In this document: piece by piece, positions 24,700 through 33,830 of the stretch | How the letters are laid out: each line of letters starts with the position of its first letter | Numbering within the stretch: position 1 is the first letter of the stretch | Assembly (NCBI GenBank): GCA_910577045.1 | Contig: CAJTLB010000003.1 | Location: 62,001-126,000, forward strand | Direction of reading: 5' to 3' | DNA: 64,000 bases | From: an uncultured Lachnospiraceae bacterium | GTDB taxonomy: Bacteria; Bacillota; Clostridia; Lachnospirales; Lachnospiraceae | Notes under the pieces: generated by a model | Databases searched by the model: none | Told to the model about the DNA's origin: nothing | What the model saw: the letters and a program-made list of their open reading frames with translations, nothing else | Position numbers and translations under genes: made by a program

Positions 24700-26062
24700 A
24701 CCATATTACATTATTTTATTTTCTACCATCAGTGGCAGCTTATCCTATTTGATATGGAAAATATTTGAAATAAAATTATCAAAGGAAAGAAAATATAAGT
24801 ATCTTTATTATATGCTGTTACTGGTGGCAGCATTTTATTTAGTCCCATTCTTTTATTTAGAAATTAGATCTATAATTATCATAAGTAAAAATAATTTTAA
24901 AAAAGAAATGTTATATCTTTGGACACCACATATTGCAGAAATTAGAACTATATTAGCATTTATTTGGCTGTGTGGAGTTGTTTGGGCTATACAAGGTGGA
25001 TTTCATAAATTAAAGGGAATGATATTATTAAGATTAAAAAGTGTCTTACCTGCAGAAGATGAACTGGTTCAGTTAAAGGACAATATAGTAAAGGAACTGA
25101 AAATAAAACAAAAAGTTGATATATGTAGATCATATTCTGTAATATCCCCTATGGTGATAGGAATCTGGAAAAAGACAATTTATATACCCGTTGGAGATTA
25201 TGAACAACATGAGATGGAAATACTTTTATATCATGAGTTAGTTCATGTAAAACAACACATTACAGGGCTTAAAAATTTTGTTGCTATACTTCAAATTATT
25301 CAATGGTTTAATCCATGTGTTTATATATTAATGGGAGCTTTAGATGAATGGTCTGAAACGTTATGTGATTTAGAGGTACAATATGAGACTAACTGTAAAG
25401 CGAGTATAAAAGAATATTTTGGGTTTGCAATAAGGGAAGCTGAACGAGAGCAAGCCATGTTATCTGGTTTTTTAACAAAATTACAAAAGATGAAGGGATT
25501 AAATGCAAGATTTGAAAAAGTGGTATCATATAATAAAGAAAAAGAGGTAGGTTTTGTAAATGGAATTATATTAATGCTGTCGTTTTTGGTAGTATCTTCA
25601 ACTTTCTTTTTAATGGCAGGTTTAGGGGTTATAAAAGTACATACTTCATTGTATAATGCAACAGATGTTAGAACAAAGATAGCATTAACAACAGATAATT
25701 ATATTGAATATGAGGAATTATTGATAATAAAAAATGAAGAAAATATATTAGAGGTTCCTTATGAAATACAAAAAGAGAAAAGTTTTATAATTGAAGGTGA
25801 AATATTGCCATGCCAGTTATTATATTCAACATATTTTGATGTTGAGGATAATGAAAAGATTATGGTTAGTATAGATGTTTCACCTAATGATGTACCTGTC
25901 AAAATTGGAATTATATCAAATAATACAAAGATATATGTTAGCGAGGAAGGCATGTTGTGCCATATATTTGACATATCAAAAACAGATAAATATCGTATTT
26001 TTATTGAAAATGAAAATAATGTGCCAGTTACTACCACATGTTTTGTTGCATATAGTGATTGA
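24680..26062 (+). CDS. M56 (BlaR1-type) membrane metallopeptidase, copy 2
   Basis: A 460-residue paralogue of the protein at 22145, collinear from the N-terminus (EPYYIILFSTISGSLSYLIW) to the C-terminus (FVAYSD). Protease site YHELVHVKQH and LDEWSETLCD are intact. The start is TTG at 24680, inside the blaI coding sequence; no better start exists because the homologous N-terminus begins there. The extracellular part again lacks penicillin-binding motifs. Signals differ from beta-lactam sensing, or the sensor part belongs to another protein. The pair is probably an old tandem duplication, since identity is moderate. Confidence 0.85.
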   Translation: MTNWIIEPYYIILFSTISGSLSYLIWKIFEIKLSKERKYKYLYYMLLLVAAFYLVPFFYLEIRSIIIISKNNFKKEMLYLWTPHIAEIRTILAFIWLCGVVWAIQGGFHKLKGMILLRLKSVLPAEDELVQLKDNIVKELKIKQKVDICRSYSVISPMVIGIWKKTIYIPVGDYEQHEMEILLYHELVHVKQHITGLKNFVAILQIIQWFNPCVYILMGALDEWSETLCDLEVQYETNCKASIKEYFGFAIREAEREQAMLSGFLTKLQKMKGLNARFEKVVSYNKEKEVGFVNGIILMLSFLVVSSTFFLMAGLGVIKVHTSLYNATDVRTKIALTTDNYIEYEELLIIKNEENILEVPYEIQKEKSFIIEGEILPCQLLYSTYFDVEDNEKIMVSIDVSPNDVPVKIGIISNNTKIYVSEEGMLCHIFDISKTDKYRIFIENENNVPVTTTCFVAYSD

Positions 26063-26401
26063 TAATTTTTAAGACATACTTAAAAATAGTTATTAGAACA
26101 AAGAGAAAGCAAGATTACTTGGAAATAAATTTAATTTTAAGTAAAAAGCTTTCTTTTTGTTTAAAACAAAATTTTTTATATCATAACTTATATAAATTTA
26201 TTCTAAAGTTAAATTTTATGTTTATAAGTATTATTGAAGAGTTGTGTATGTTATTTTAAGTATAAACATTTATGTGAAAAATCATATTTTAAGTAACTAG
26301 TATACCAAAATTAAAAAATAATAATTATTATTCTGTACAAAGAATGGAATAATATGTTAAAATGTAGAAAATAAGTATATATTTTGGAAAGGGGAATTTT
26401 T
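26063..26401. other. AT-rich gap between M56 gene and small protein
   Basis: Apart from the terminator at 26101-26162 nothing is supported; the open frame of 66 codons across it is low-complexity and lacks a ribosome site. Confidence 0.6.
26101..26162 (+). terminator. Terminator after second M56 gene
   Basis: AGAAAGC and GCTTTCT, reinforced by TTACTT/AAGTAA inside, with TTTTTGTTT after the stem. Confidence 0.7.
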
Positions 26402-26575
26402 ATGTCTACATTAGAAAAGACAATAGATTTATTAAGGGAATTACCAGAGAACCAGATAGAAATGATATATGGGTTTGTACAGCTTCTTAGCTCGAAACAA
26501 GTAAAGGATAAAATTGCTGAGGAATTGGAGAAAGATACAAAGGCATTACCCCATGCTGATAAGGCAAAGAAGTAA
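26402..26575 (+). CDS. Small helical protein, DUF2281/antitoxin-like
   Basis: 57 residues, start ATG 26402 after GGAAAGGGG (an in-frame TTG at 26384 overlaps that site). MSTLEKTIDLLRELPENQIE then MIYGFVQLL is typical of short clostridial proteins with the LPE-QIE pattern, sometimes read as antitoxin N-termini. The C-terminus is lysine-rich. No toxin gene is adjacent. An orphan antitoxin or regulator is possible. Confidence 0.65.
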   Translation: MSTLEKTIDLLRELPENQIEMIYGFVQLLSSKQVKDKIAEELEKDTKALPHADKAKK

Positions 26576-26717
26576 TTATATTAATAATAAGAAAAAGATA
26601 GCAGCCATTTTTTATAATATACTTTCTGGCAAACAGGCAGATAAGATTATTAAAGTGGGTGCTTTTTCTATATAGGTAGGTGCAGAAAACAATATAGCAC
26701 ATTTAAAAAAAATATGT

Positions 26718-26723
26718 TATACT
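26718..26723 (+). promoter_or_regulatory. Possible -10 box in front of structured repeat copy 2
   Basis: TATACT at 26718-26723; the predicted start, about 26730, coincides with the left edge of the conserved repeat. No good -35 box is at 17 bases, so this rests on the -10 alone. Confidence 0.35.
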
Positions 26724-26728
26724 GGTTT

Positions 26729-26885
26729 CAACAATTAACAGCAAAGATTCCCCTTCCTCTTAGGTAGGGGGAGGAAGGAATTGACAATTATAACGGCAGC
26801 AATGGGCGGAACGAAAGTGGTATCTCTTGCTGTCATAAGGCAATCTACATAATTGGCTCCTAACTGCCGCGAGTGGATTGAAATT
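26729..26885 (+). ncRNA. Structured repeat element, copy 2 (candidate cis-regulatory RNA before DHH gene)
   Basis: Second copy of the element at 3051-3207, in the 347-base gap before the DHH phosphoesterase gene. The 25 bases from GATTCCCC at 26746 are identical; helix C is formed by 26797-26802 with 26827-26832 (CAGCAA/TTGCTG) and can extend to 26795. The alternative strand CTGCCG at 26872-26877 pairs perfectly with 26794-26799. Conserved GAAAGTGGTATC and CCGCGAGTGG are loops or junctions. The 3-prime end is 38 bases before the GTG start codon, placing it in the 5-prime leader. Ligand or role unknown. Confidence 0.6.
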
Positions 26886-26922
26886 AAAGTTACAAATAGT
26901 AGAAAGATAGGGGGAAGTATTA

Positions 26923-27843
26923 GTGAGATTAATTACACGTTCTGATTTTGATGGTTTAGTTTGTGGGGCTTTGCTTATGGAAGCAGGTATTATTGACAAT
27001 TGGAAATTTGCGCATCCTAAGGATTTGCAAGATGGCCTTGTAGAAGTAAATGAAAATGATTGTTTAGCAAATGTACCTTATGTAGAAGGATGTGGGCTAT
27101 GGTTTGACCATCATTCGAGTGAACATGAAAGATTACAGCTTGAGGGAAAGTATAAGGGAGAAAGCAGGATTACGCCATCATGTGCAAGGATTATTTATGA
27201 ATATTATGGCGGGGAAGAACGTTTTCCACAGTTTTATGATATTATGGAGGCCGTAGATAAGGTAGATTCTGGAAATCTAACTATAAAGGAAATTATGGAG
27301 CCAAGTGGTTGGATTTTAGTTGGTTTTTTAATGGATCCGCGGACAGGCCTTGGAAGATGGAGGCAATTCTCGATTTCTAATTACCAGCTAATGGAAAAGT
27401 TAATGGAAGCTTGCCGTATTATGACTACAGAGGAAATTCTTGCATTATCAGATGTACAAGAAAGAATTGAAGTCTATAATGATCAGACAGAGAAGTTTAA
27501 AAAAATGGTAGAAGAGCATACTAAGGTAGAAGGAAATGTTATTATAACTGATTTAAGGGGAATCGATCCAATATATACAGGGAACCGGTTTATGATTTAT
27601 AGTATGTACCCAGAACAAAATATTTCAGCATGGATTGTAAGTGGGCGCGGTGGGCAGGGCTGCTCTGCTGCTGTTGGGTATAGTATTTTAAATAGGACCT
27701 CAGATGTGAATGTGGGCAGTTTAATGTTAAAATATAATGGCGGCGGGCATAAAAAGGTAGGTACCTGCCAGTTTATCAACGAAAATATGGAGGCGGAGCT
27801 GCCAAAGATGTTAAAAGAATTATGTGAAATGGCAAATGCTTAA
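26923..27843 (+). CDS. DHH-family phosphoesterase (exopolyphosphatase-like)
   Basis: A 306-residue DHH/DHHA1 protein. The N-terminal metal motif is TRSDFDGLVCGALL, then FDHHSSE and a late GGGHKKVGTCQF for DHHA1. Relatives include nanoRNases and cyclic dinucleotide or polyphosphate hydrolases; substrate cannot be decided here, and the form without a full canonical DHH trio order is noted. The start is GTG 26923 after GGGGGAAG. The structured repeat lies in its leader, so a cis effect on translation or transcription is possible. An ACT-domain gene follows after 47 bases. Confidence 0.85.
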   Translation: MRLITRSDFDGLVCGALLMEAGIIDNWKFAHPKDLQDGLVEVNENDCLANVPYVEGCGLWFDHHSSEHERLQLEGKYKGESRITPSCARIIYEYYGGEERFPQFYDIMEAVDKVDSGNLTIKEIMEPSGWILVGFLMDPRTGLGRWRQFSISNYQLMEKLMEACRIMTTEEILALSDVQERIEVYNDQTEKFKKMVEEHTKVEGNVIITDLRGIDPIYTGNRFMIYSMYPEQNISAWIVSGRGGQGCSAAVGYSILNRTSDVNVGSLMLKYNGGGHKKVGTCQFINENMEAELPKMLKELCEMANA

Positions 27844-27890
27844 TTAAAAAAGATTTCTAATATAAGGGAAAAGAAAAAGAGGAGAGGAAT

Positions 27891-28295
27891 ATGTTAAAAC
27901 AAGTATCATTATTTTCGGAGAATAGAAAAGGAACATTACAAAGAATTACAGGCTTGTTACAGGAGGAAGGGATTAATATATTAGGTTCTGTAACAAATGA
28001 CAGTGCAGAATATGGCATTGTCCGCATGGTAGTGTCAGATACCGATAAAGCCCTAGAAGTTTTGGAAAAAGCAGGATATCTTTGTAAAAAAACAGATGTG
28101 CTTGGGATAGAACTAGAAGATCGGGTAGGGGCTTTGGATTATCTATTAAAAGCACTGTTAGAAAGTAATATTAATGTGAATTATCATTATCTTTCTTTTA
28201 ACAGGGAATCTAATATGCCATTAATTATTCTACATACAGATGATATTACAGAGGTTTCAGAGTGCTTAAAAAGCAAAGGGTTTCAGTTATTATAA
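27891..28295 (+). CDS. Tandem ACT-domain protein
   Basis: 134 residues forming two ACT domains (VSLFSENRKGTLQRITGLLQ, about 4-23; GIELEDRVGALDYLLKALL, about 66-84). ACT domains bind amino acids and regulate metabolism. Similar clostridial proteins accompany phenylacetate-CoA ligase or other enzymes, but here the neighbours are a DHH phosphoesterase and a hydrolase. Glycine-containing loops needed for ligand binding are present. The regulated target is unknown. Confidence 0.85.
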   Translation: MLKQVSLFSENRKGTLQRITGLLQEEGINILGSVTNDSAEYGIVRMVVSDTDKALEVLEKAGYLCKKTDVLGIELEDRVGALDYLLKALLESNINVNYHYLSFNRESNMPLIILHTDDITEVSECLKSKGFQLL

Positions 28296-28325
28296 AACAT
28301 GTAAAGCTGGAGGAGTCCTAAAGGT

Positions 28326-29264
28326 ATGCAGAAAATCGAATTTTATTTCCCTTCCTGTGATGAAATACATGATATTCATGCAGTTGTTTGGAAACCAGAA
28401 GGAAAAGTGCGGGCAATTGTGCAGATTTCTCATGGAATGATAGAGTATATTAACCGCTATGAAGAAGTAGCAGAATTCTTGACAGCAAGAGGAATTTTAG
28501 TAGCTGGGAATGACCATCTAGGACATGGGCAGTCAGTAATTAGTGAAACAGAGTGGGGATTTGTTGGTTCTGGGGATGCCGGAGGGAAAATGGTAAAAGA
28601 TCTCCATACATTATCTGTAAAGCTGCGTAAGGAGAATCCAGATGTGCCATTTTTTTTAATAGGGCATAGTATGGGTTCTTTTCTGGCAAGAAGATATGCT
28701 ATGACATATGGCAGGGAGATGGCTGGTGCTGTTTTTATTGGGACTGGGAACCAGCCATCAGCATTAGTGGCACTAGGAAGGGGTATTGTAGAGCTAATAG
28801 GTATTTTATTTGGGGAATATTTTAGGAGCAAGAGTGTGAATCATTTAATGTTTGGGCTATATAACAGACATTTTAAGCCAAACCGGACACCATATGACTG
28901 GTTAAGCCGGGATAATGAAAATGTAGATAAATATAGGAAAGATAAGGCATGTACGTTTTTATTTACGGCAAATGGATATAAAATGTTGTTTTCAACAATT
29001 GCTTTTATTGAAAAACCAGCTAATATTACCTTAATCCCAGCTAACCTTCCAATTCTTTTTCTCTCTGGGGAAGAAGATCCTGTGGGAAATTATGGGAAGG
29101 GAGTAAGGCAGGCTTATTCCTTGTATAAAAAAAAGGGAATAAAAGATGTGTCTATTAAGCTTTATCCAGAAGCTAGGCATGAGATTTTAAATGAGATTAA
29201 TAGGAGTGAAGTATACGAGTATTTATACCAGTGGTTAAATAAGAGAATTACAGCGCATAAATAG
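28326..29264 (+). CDS. Alpha/beta hydrolase, lysophospholipase/monoglyceride-lipase type
   Basis: A 312-residue serine hydrolase. The nucleophile elbow is GHSMGS, the oxyanion stretch ISHGMIEY, the acid loop LSGEEDPVG and the base in EARHEILNE, giving an intact Ser-Asp-His triad. The N-terminal pattern VWKPEGKVRAIVQISHGM matches the PldB/monoacylglycerol lipase family. No signal peptide, so it is cytoplasmic. It is the third gene in a row following the DHH and ACT genes, at 30 bases. Confidence 0.88.
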   Translation: MQKIEFYFPSCDEIHDIHAVVWKPEGKVRAIVQISHGMIEYINRYEEVAEFLTARGILVAGNDHLGHGQSVISETEWGFVGSGDAGGKMVKDLHTLSVKLRKENPDVPFFLIGHSMGSFLARRYAMTYGREMAGAVFIGTGNQPSALVALGRGIVELIGILFGEYFRSKSVNHLMFGLYNRHFKPNRTPYDWLSRDNENVDKYRKDKACTFLFTANGYKMLFSTIAFIEKPANITLIPANLPILFLSGEEDPVGNYGKGVRQAYSLYKKKGIKDVSIKLYPEARHEILNEINRSEVYEYLYQWLNKRITAHK

Positions 29265-29339
29265 GCAACTATCACACATAATATCTTTATTACTTGCAAC
29301 AAAATAATACCATGTTGAATAAAATAAGGAGGTTATGTT

Positions 29340-30332
29340 GTGAATATTACTTTTTTTGGGACAAAGCCATATGACAAATATTGGTTTGAGCCATTAAGTA
29401 AGAAGTATGGCGTAGAAATTCATTTTGTGGAGAGCCGTTTAAATTGGGAAACGGCAGTATTGGCAAAGGGTTCAGAAGGGATTTGCATTTTTGTGAATGA
29501 TACAGCGGATAAACAGGCGATTGATGCTTTGTATGAATTAGGTGTTAGAGTTATTTTCTTGCGTTGTGCAGGTTTTAATAATGTAGATTTAAAAGCGGCT
29601 AAGGGTAAAATACATGTGTTAAGAGTACCAAGTTATTCACCAGATGCTGTAGCAGAATATGCGACAGGGTTGCTTTTATCTGTTAATCGTTATATTCATA
29701 GGGCATATGTAAGGACAAGGGAATTTAATATGAATATCCATGGATTAATGGGGACAGACCTAAATAATAAGGTAGCAGGTGTAATTGGCACAGGGAAAAT
29801 AGGGCAATCGATGATTCGGATTTTAGCAGGTTTTAAAATGAAGATTTTGGCTTATGATCCATATCCAAATAAAGATTTAGGGGTGGAATATGTGCCATTA
29901 AAAGAATTATTTGAGAAGTCGGATGTAATTTCTTTGCATTGCCCTTTAACACAAGATACTCATTATATCATAGATGAAGAAGCTTTAAAACAGATGAAAG
30001 ATGGAGTGTATATTATTAATACTTCAAGAGGGGCTTTAATTGATACCCGCGCACTTTTGGAAGCATTAAAGGAGCCAGGGAAAATAGGCGGTGTGGGCCT
30101 TGATGTTTATGAAGAGGAAGATGGTATTTTTTATGAAGACCGATCGAATGATATTATTGAAGATGATAATTTGGCTAGGCTTATGACATTCCCAAATGTT
30201 GTAGTTACTTCTCATCAAGGATATTTTACTACAGAAGCTATGCAGGCAATTGCGCTTGTAACACTAGAAAATGCGTATCAATATATGAATAAAATGGAAT
30301 TAATGAATGAGGTAAAGTGTGATACACGCTAA
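29340..30332 (+). CDS. D-2-hydroxyacid dehydrogenase (D-lactate dehydrogenase type)
   Basis: A 330-residue NAD-dependent dehydrogenase that interconverts a 2-keto acid and the D-hydroxy acid. The Rossmann loop is GVIGTGKIGQS (about 148-158), catalytic Arg in NTSRGALID, Glu in VGLDVYEEE and His in SHQGYFTTEA. It starts with GTG after AAGGAGGTT. The overall pattern is LdhA-like, and pyruvate is the likely substrate, with conversion to D-lactate in fermentation. It stands alone between the hydrolase and a two-component system. Confidence 0.9.
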   Translation: MNITFFGTKPYDKYWFEPLSKKYGVEIHFVESRLNWETAVLAKGSEGICIFVNDTADKQAIDALYELGVRVIFLRCAGFNNVDLKAAKGKIHVLRVPSYSPDAVAEYATGLLLSVNRYIHRAYVRTREFNMNIHGLMGTDLNNKVAGVIGTGKIGQSMIRILAGFKMKILAYDPYPNKDLGVEYVPLKELFEKSDVISLHCPLTQDTHYIIDEEALKQMKDGVYIINTSRGALIDTRALLEALKEPGKIGGVGLDVYEEEDGIFYEDRSNDIIEDDNLARLMTFPNVVVTSHQGYFTTEAMQAIALVTLENAYQYMNKMELMNEVKCDTR

Positions 30333-30419
30333 AATCGGCTTATATTTCATAAATTCTTAATATTTCTGTTCTGGCAAATTAATAGATGGCTGATAGGATA
30401 GAGACAGGAGTTCAGAAAT

Positions 30420-30446
30420 CTGCCTGTACAAAAAGGGTACAGGCAG
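30420..30446 (+). promoter_or_regulatory. Hairpin in leader of response regulator gene
   Basis: CTGCCTGTAC (30420-30429) pairs with GTACAGGCAG (30437-30446), a perfect 10-bp stem with a seven-base loop; a smaller one, GGCA...TGCC, follows. No T tract, so it is more a leader structure than a terminator. It sits about 35 bases before the start codon. Confidence 0.5.
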
Positions 30447-30481
30447 GGCATGATAAAGCGTGCCGGAATAGGAGAGTTATT

Positions 30482-31177
30482 ATGTTAAATGTTCTGGTTT
30501 GCGATGATGATAAGCAAATCGTTGAAGCGATTGATATTTACTTGACCCAAGAGGGATACCATGTATTAAAGGCATATGATGGAATGGAAGCTTTGTCGCA
30601 GCTTCGTACAAATGATGTCCATTTATTAATTATAGATGTAATGATGCCAAAATTAGATGGAATCCGTGCAACTCTTAAAATACGGGAGGAAAGTAGTATA
30701 CCAATTATTATTTTATCTGCAAAATCAGAGGATTCTGATAAGATATTGGGCCTTAATATTGGTGCAGATGACTATGTGACTAAGCCATTTAATCCTTTAG
30801 AACTGGTGGCTAGGGTAAAGTCACAGCTCCGCCGTTATACTCAGCTTGGAAGCGCTAATATGGCTGGGGAGGTAAATATTTACCGGAATGGCGGGCTGAC
30901 AATAAACGATGAAAACAAAGAAGTTACCGTAGATGGTGATTTGATAAAGCTGACTCCGATAGAATATAATATTCTGTTGTTACTGGTGAAAAATGCAGGA
31001 AAAGTATTTTCGATTAATCAGATATATGAAAGCATTTGGAATGAGGAAGCAATTGGGGCTGATAATACAGTTGCTGTACATATCCGGCATATACGCGAGA
31101 AAATCGAAATCAATCCAAAGGAGCCACGCTATTTAAAAGTAGTGTGGGGCATTGGCTATAAGGTAGAAAAACTGTAG
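30482..31177 (+). CDS. OmpR/PhoB-family response regulator
   Basis: A 231-residue regulator. The frame is open from 30386, but GGAGAG is six bases before ATG 30482 (MLNVLVCDDD) and the family N-terminus starts there. The receiver has LLIIDVMMPKLDG with the phosphoacceptor Asp, LSAKSEDSD and the Lys in YVTKPFNP; the C-terminal winged helix has LTPIEYNILLLLV and VAVHIRHIREKIE. The histidine kinase starts 30 bases downstream, so this is a two-component pair, VanR-like in sequence. Confidence 0.93.
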   Translation: MLNVLVCDDDKQIVEAIDIYLTQEGYHVLKAYDGMEALSQLRTNDVHLLIIDVMMPKLDGIRATLKIREESSIPIIILSAKSEDSDKILGLNIGADDYVTKPFNPLELVARVKSQLRRYTQLGSANMAGEVNIYRNGGLTINDENKEVTVDGDLIKLTPIEYNILLLLVKNAGKVFSINQIYESIWNEEAIGADNTVAVHIRHIREKIEINPKEPRYLKVVWGIGYKVEKL

Positions 31178-31207
31178 CTTGTATTCTCAGGAAAGGGGAG
31201 AATTAGC

Positions 31208-33739
31208 ATGAGGAATCTGCGGCAGTCAAGGTTACTAAAGGCAGTAGCAGTTGTGCTGCTGTTTTTTAGTATTCTTTCTGTTCCAGTTAGTTTAGTTGGG
31301 GAATTTTATTTAGCAGATAAGGTATTTGATGGCAACAAAAGGGAAATGTTTAAAGGTGAGTTTAAGGATTCCCATCTTTTTTTTAATTTGTTCAGCAAAA
31401 GAATAGGCCAGCTTGCTGAATATATTAAGCTTAAGAATATATTAGAAACAGATGGGGTGCTAGACTATAACCGGGTAGTATGCAGTATTGCAGAAGATTC
31501 AACGGAATATACAATAGGGGATTTAATTAAACGTAATAGTTTCTTTGTAGAGGATATTGGATCCCAATCAGATAAATTATTAGAGGAGCTGTTTTCTTCT
31601 GAGTACCAATATGCGCAGGTATATTTGCACGAAGGGGAAGACGGGGAACCAATACTGGGTTTCTATTATAGTGGGGATTTTATAAGGAACCTAGAGAAAG
31701 AGGATTGGATCGCTGTAAAGAAACAAGAGGATGCATTGGAATTGTTTTATGGGATAGAAAAATATGGGATGGAAAATTCCCTAATAGAAGAAAATGCAAC
31801 AGATGTAATAGTGGCAACAATAAGGAATAAGGAACAGCCAGAGGGTAGTGTATGGGTTTATACCTTAGATGATCTGTCTTACCGTTATACATATTATGTG
31901 GCATACTATTTGTATTATCATTCCCTTTTTTCTACTGGGGCAGGCAGCAGTTTTATTTATGAGTTAAGTAATGGGGTTAATCGTTATACGAATATAGAGG
32001 ATATAGAGGCCTACCGCAATGGGGAACTGCGTATGTATGGGGCATTGCGCTATAAAAGCAGCGAATATACGATAGAGACAGATGTTTCCAATGTGAGGCG
32101 GGATTATGTAGATAACTTAGAAAAAGCTTTGATGGTGCCGAATAAAGAAGTTAATATTTGTGTTGGAGTAAAGAACCAAAAAGCACAAATTGCAAAAGAT
32201 GATATCTTTTTTGTAACACAAGTATATTTTTCCCAAGCCCAGGATTTAAGTAAAATGTTGTTGATATTTGGGTTTGCCGGAGTGCTTGGGTTTGTTATAA
32301 TGGGTTTTTATTTGCTGGCGTCTGCAGGACATGCAAAAGATATAGAAGGAGTGCGTTTAACAAGGTTTGATAAGTGGTATACAGAGATTGCTGCAATCTT
32401 ATGTATTACGGTCTGCATAAGTGCTGTGCTAATTACGGGCTCATTAATAAATGAACTTTGCATAGTAGTGCCAGAATATGGGTTTAGCGATTCTGAAATA
32501 GCAAGTTTAGTTGGGATAGTTTTTGCAGTAATATTTACTTATTTATCCATTTTATTTAGTATAGCAACATTAGTTAGGAGAGTAAAAGCAGGTACACTTT
32601 GGAGTAATAGTTTTTTAAGGAATGGGACGATAGGGTTGGTACATTTATTAAAGAAACTGATGGAGATATGCCGCGTGATCTATGAAGAGCGTGATAGTAC
32701 AACCAGAATTACAATTGCGTATCTTATGGTATTGGCGGCTACAGTAGTAACTGTAATATTAATTTTGATTTCTTTGTGGAGTGGAAGTGTGCTTGCATTA
32801 TTCTTTTTATTATTATTTGCAGGGATCCATGCAGGTACATTATATATGTTATTAAGGGAAAGGATTGACTTTAGGCATATAGTGGAAGGCGTAGAACGGA
32901 TGGCAGATGGTGACTTGAACTATAAAATAGATGAGATAGGCCTCCAAATGGATAGCAGGAGGTTAGCCGTGGCAGCAAATAGGGTTGGGGATGGGCTGGC
33001 AGAAGCTGTAGAAAAGAGTATTAAAGATGAACGTATGAAAACCGATTTAATTACAAATGTTTCTCATGATATTAAGACACCATTAACCTCTATTATTAAT
33101 TATGTTGCTTTATTAAAAAGGGAAGAAATTGACAATGAGAAGATCCGTTCTTATATAGAAGTATTGGATAGTAAATCTCAAAGGCTTAAGAATTTAACGG
33201 ATGATTTGGTAGAAGCATCAAAATTAAGTTCTGGGAATATTGTGCTGGCTATACAGGAACTGAATTTAGTAGAACTGGTAAGCCAGGCAAATGGGGAGTT
33301 TACAGAGAAATTTGAACAGAAAAACCTTACTATTGTACAGACATTGCCAGAAGTGCCAGTGGTAATTGAAGCAGATGGGCGGAGAATATGGCGGGTACTA
33401 GAGAATTTATATAATAATGTATCAAAATATGCGATGGACAATACTAGGGTATATGTAGCAGTAGTGCCTGAATCAGACAGGGCTTCTTTTATTATTAAAA
33501 ATATTTCTGCAAATCCGTTAAATATTAGTGCAGAAGAATTAACAGAACGTTTTATACGGGGAGATGTTTCTAGAAGTACCGAAGGCAGCGGGCTGGGGCT
33601 TTCCATTGCGCAGAGCTTAACAGAATTAATGAAAGGAAGTTTTGAAATTTATTTAGATGGGGATTTATTTCGGGTAACAGTTTCATTCCCTATGGTAGCA
33701 GGGGCAGAAAAAAGTTTAGGCTTACTTGGGAATTTATAA
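31208..33739 (+). CDS. Membrane sensor histidine kinase, large extracellular part
   Basis: An 843-residue kinase. One membrane helix near the N-terminus is followed by an extracellular region to about residue 345, then three membrane segments around 350-455, a further pair near 500-548, and a HAMP-like stretch. The phosphoacceptor His lies in VSHDIKTPLTSIINYVALLK (about residue 620), and the ATP-binding domain has EGSGLGLSIAQS near 790. It pairs with the regulator just upstream. The stimulus is unknown. The multi-helix core resembles clostridial VanS-type kinases. Confidence 0.9.
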   Translation: MRNLRQSRLLKAVAVVLLFFSILSVPVSLVGEFYLADKVFDGNKREMFKGEFKDSHLFFNLFSKRIGQLAEYIKLKNILETDGVLDYNRVVCSIAEDSTEYTIGDLIKRNSFFVEDIGSQSDKLLEELFSSEYQYAQVYLHEGEDGEPILGFYYSGDFIRNLEKEDWIAVKKQEDALELFYGIEKYGMENSLIEENATDVIVATIRNKEQPEGSVWVYTLDDLSYRYTYYVAYYLYYHSLFSTGAGSSFIYELSNGVNRYTNIEDIEAYRNGELRMYGALRYKSSEYTIETDVSNVRRDYVDNLEKALMVPNKEVNICVGVKNQKAQIAKDDIFFVTQVYFSQAQDLSKMLLIFGFAGVLGFVIMGFYLLASAGHAKDIEGVRLTRFDKWYTEIAAILCITVCISAVLITGSLINELCIVVPEYGFSDSEIASLVGIVFAVIFTYLSILFSIATLVRRVKAGTLWSNSFLRNGTIGLVHLLKKLMEICRVIYEERDSTTRITIAYLMVLAATVVTVILILISLWSGSVLALFFLLLFAGIHAGTLYMLLRERIDFRHIVEGVERMADGDLNYKIDEIGLQMDSRRLAVAANRVGDGLAEAVEKSIKDERMKTDLITNVSHDIKTPLTSIINYVALLKREEIDNEKIRSYIEVLDSKSQRLKNLTDDLVEASKLSSGNIVLAIQELNLVELVSQANGEFTEKFEQKNLTIVQTLPEVPVVIEADGRRIWRVLENLYNNVSKYAMDNTRVYVAVVPESDRASFIIKNISANPLNISAEELTERFIRGDVSRSTEGSGLGLSIAQSLTELMKGSFEIYLDGDLFRVTVSFPMVAGAEKSLGLLGNL

Positions 33740-33830
33740 TATATTGCGGGAATTTGCTTGCAATCTGGATAAGATACCGATATAATTATTAGAAAACTTG
33801 GCAATCTCAGAAGGCAGGAGGAAAATTTTT

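Noticed and set aside
26059..26259. 66-codon frame after the second M56 gene
   Set aside because: AT-rich codon use, no ribosome site, and it crosses a terminator hairpin.
26868..26885. CCGCGAGTGGATTGAAAT looks like the 3-prime end of a type I-C CRISPR repeat
   Set aside because: Only one copy at each site, no regular spacers and no cas genes; the similarity is short and lies within the structured repeat.
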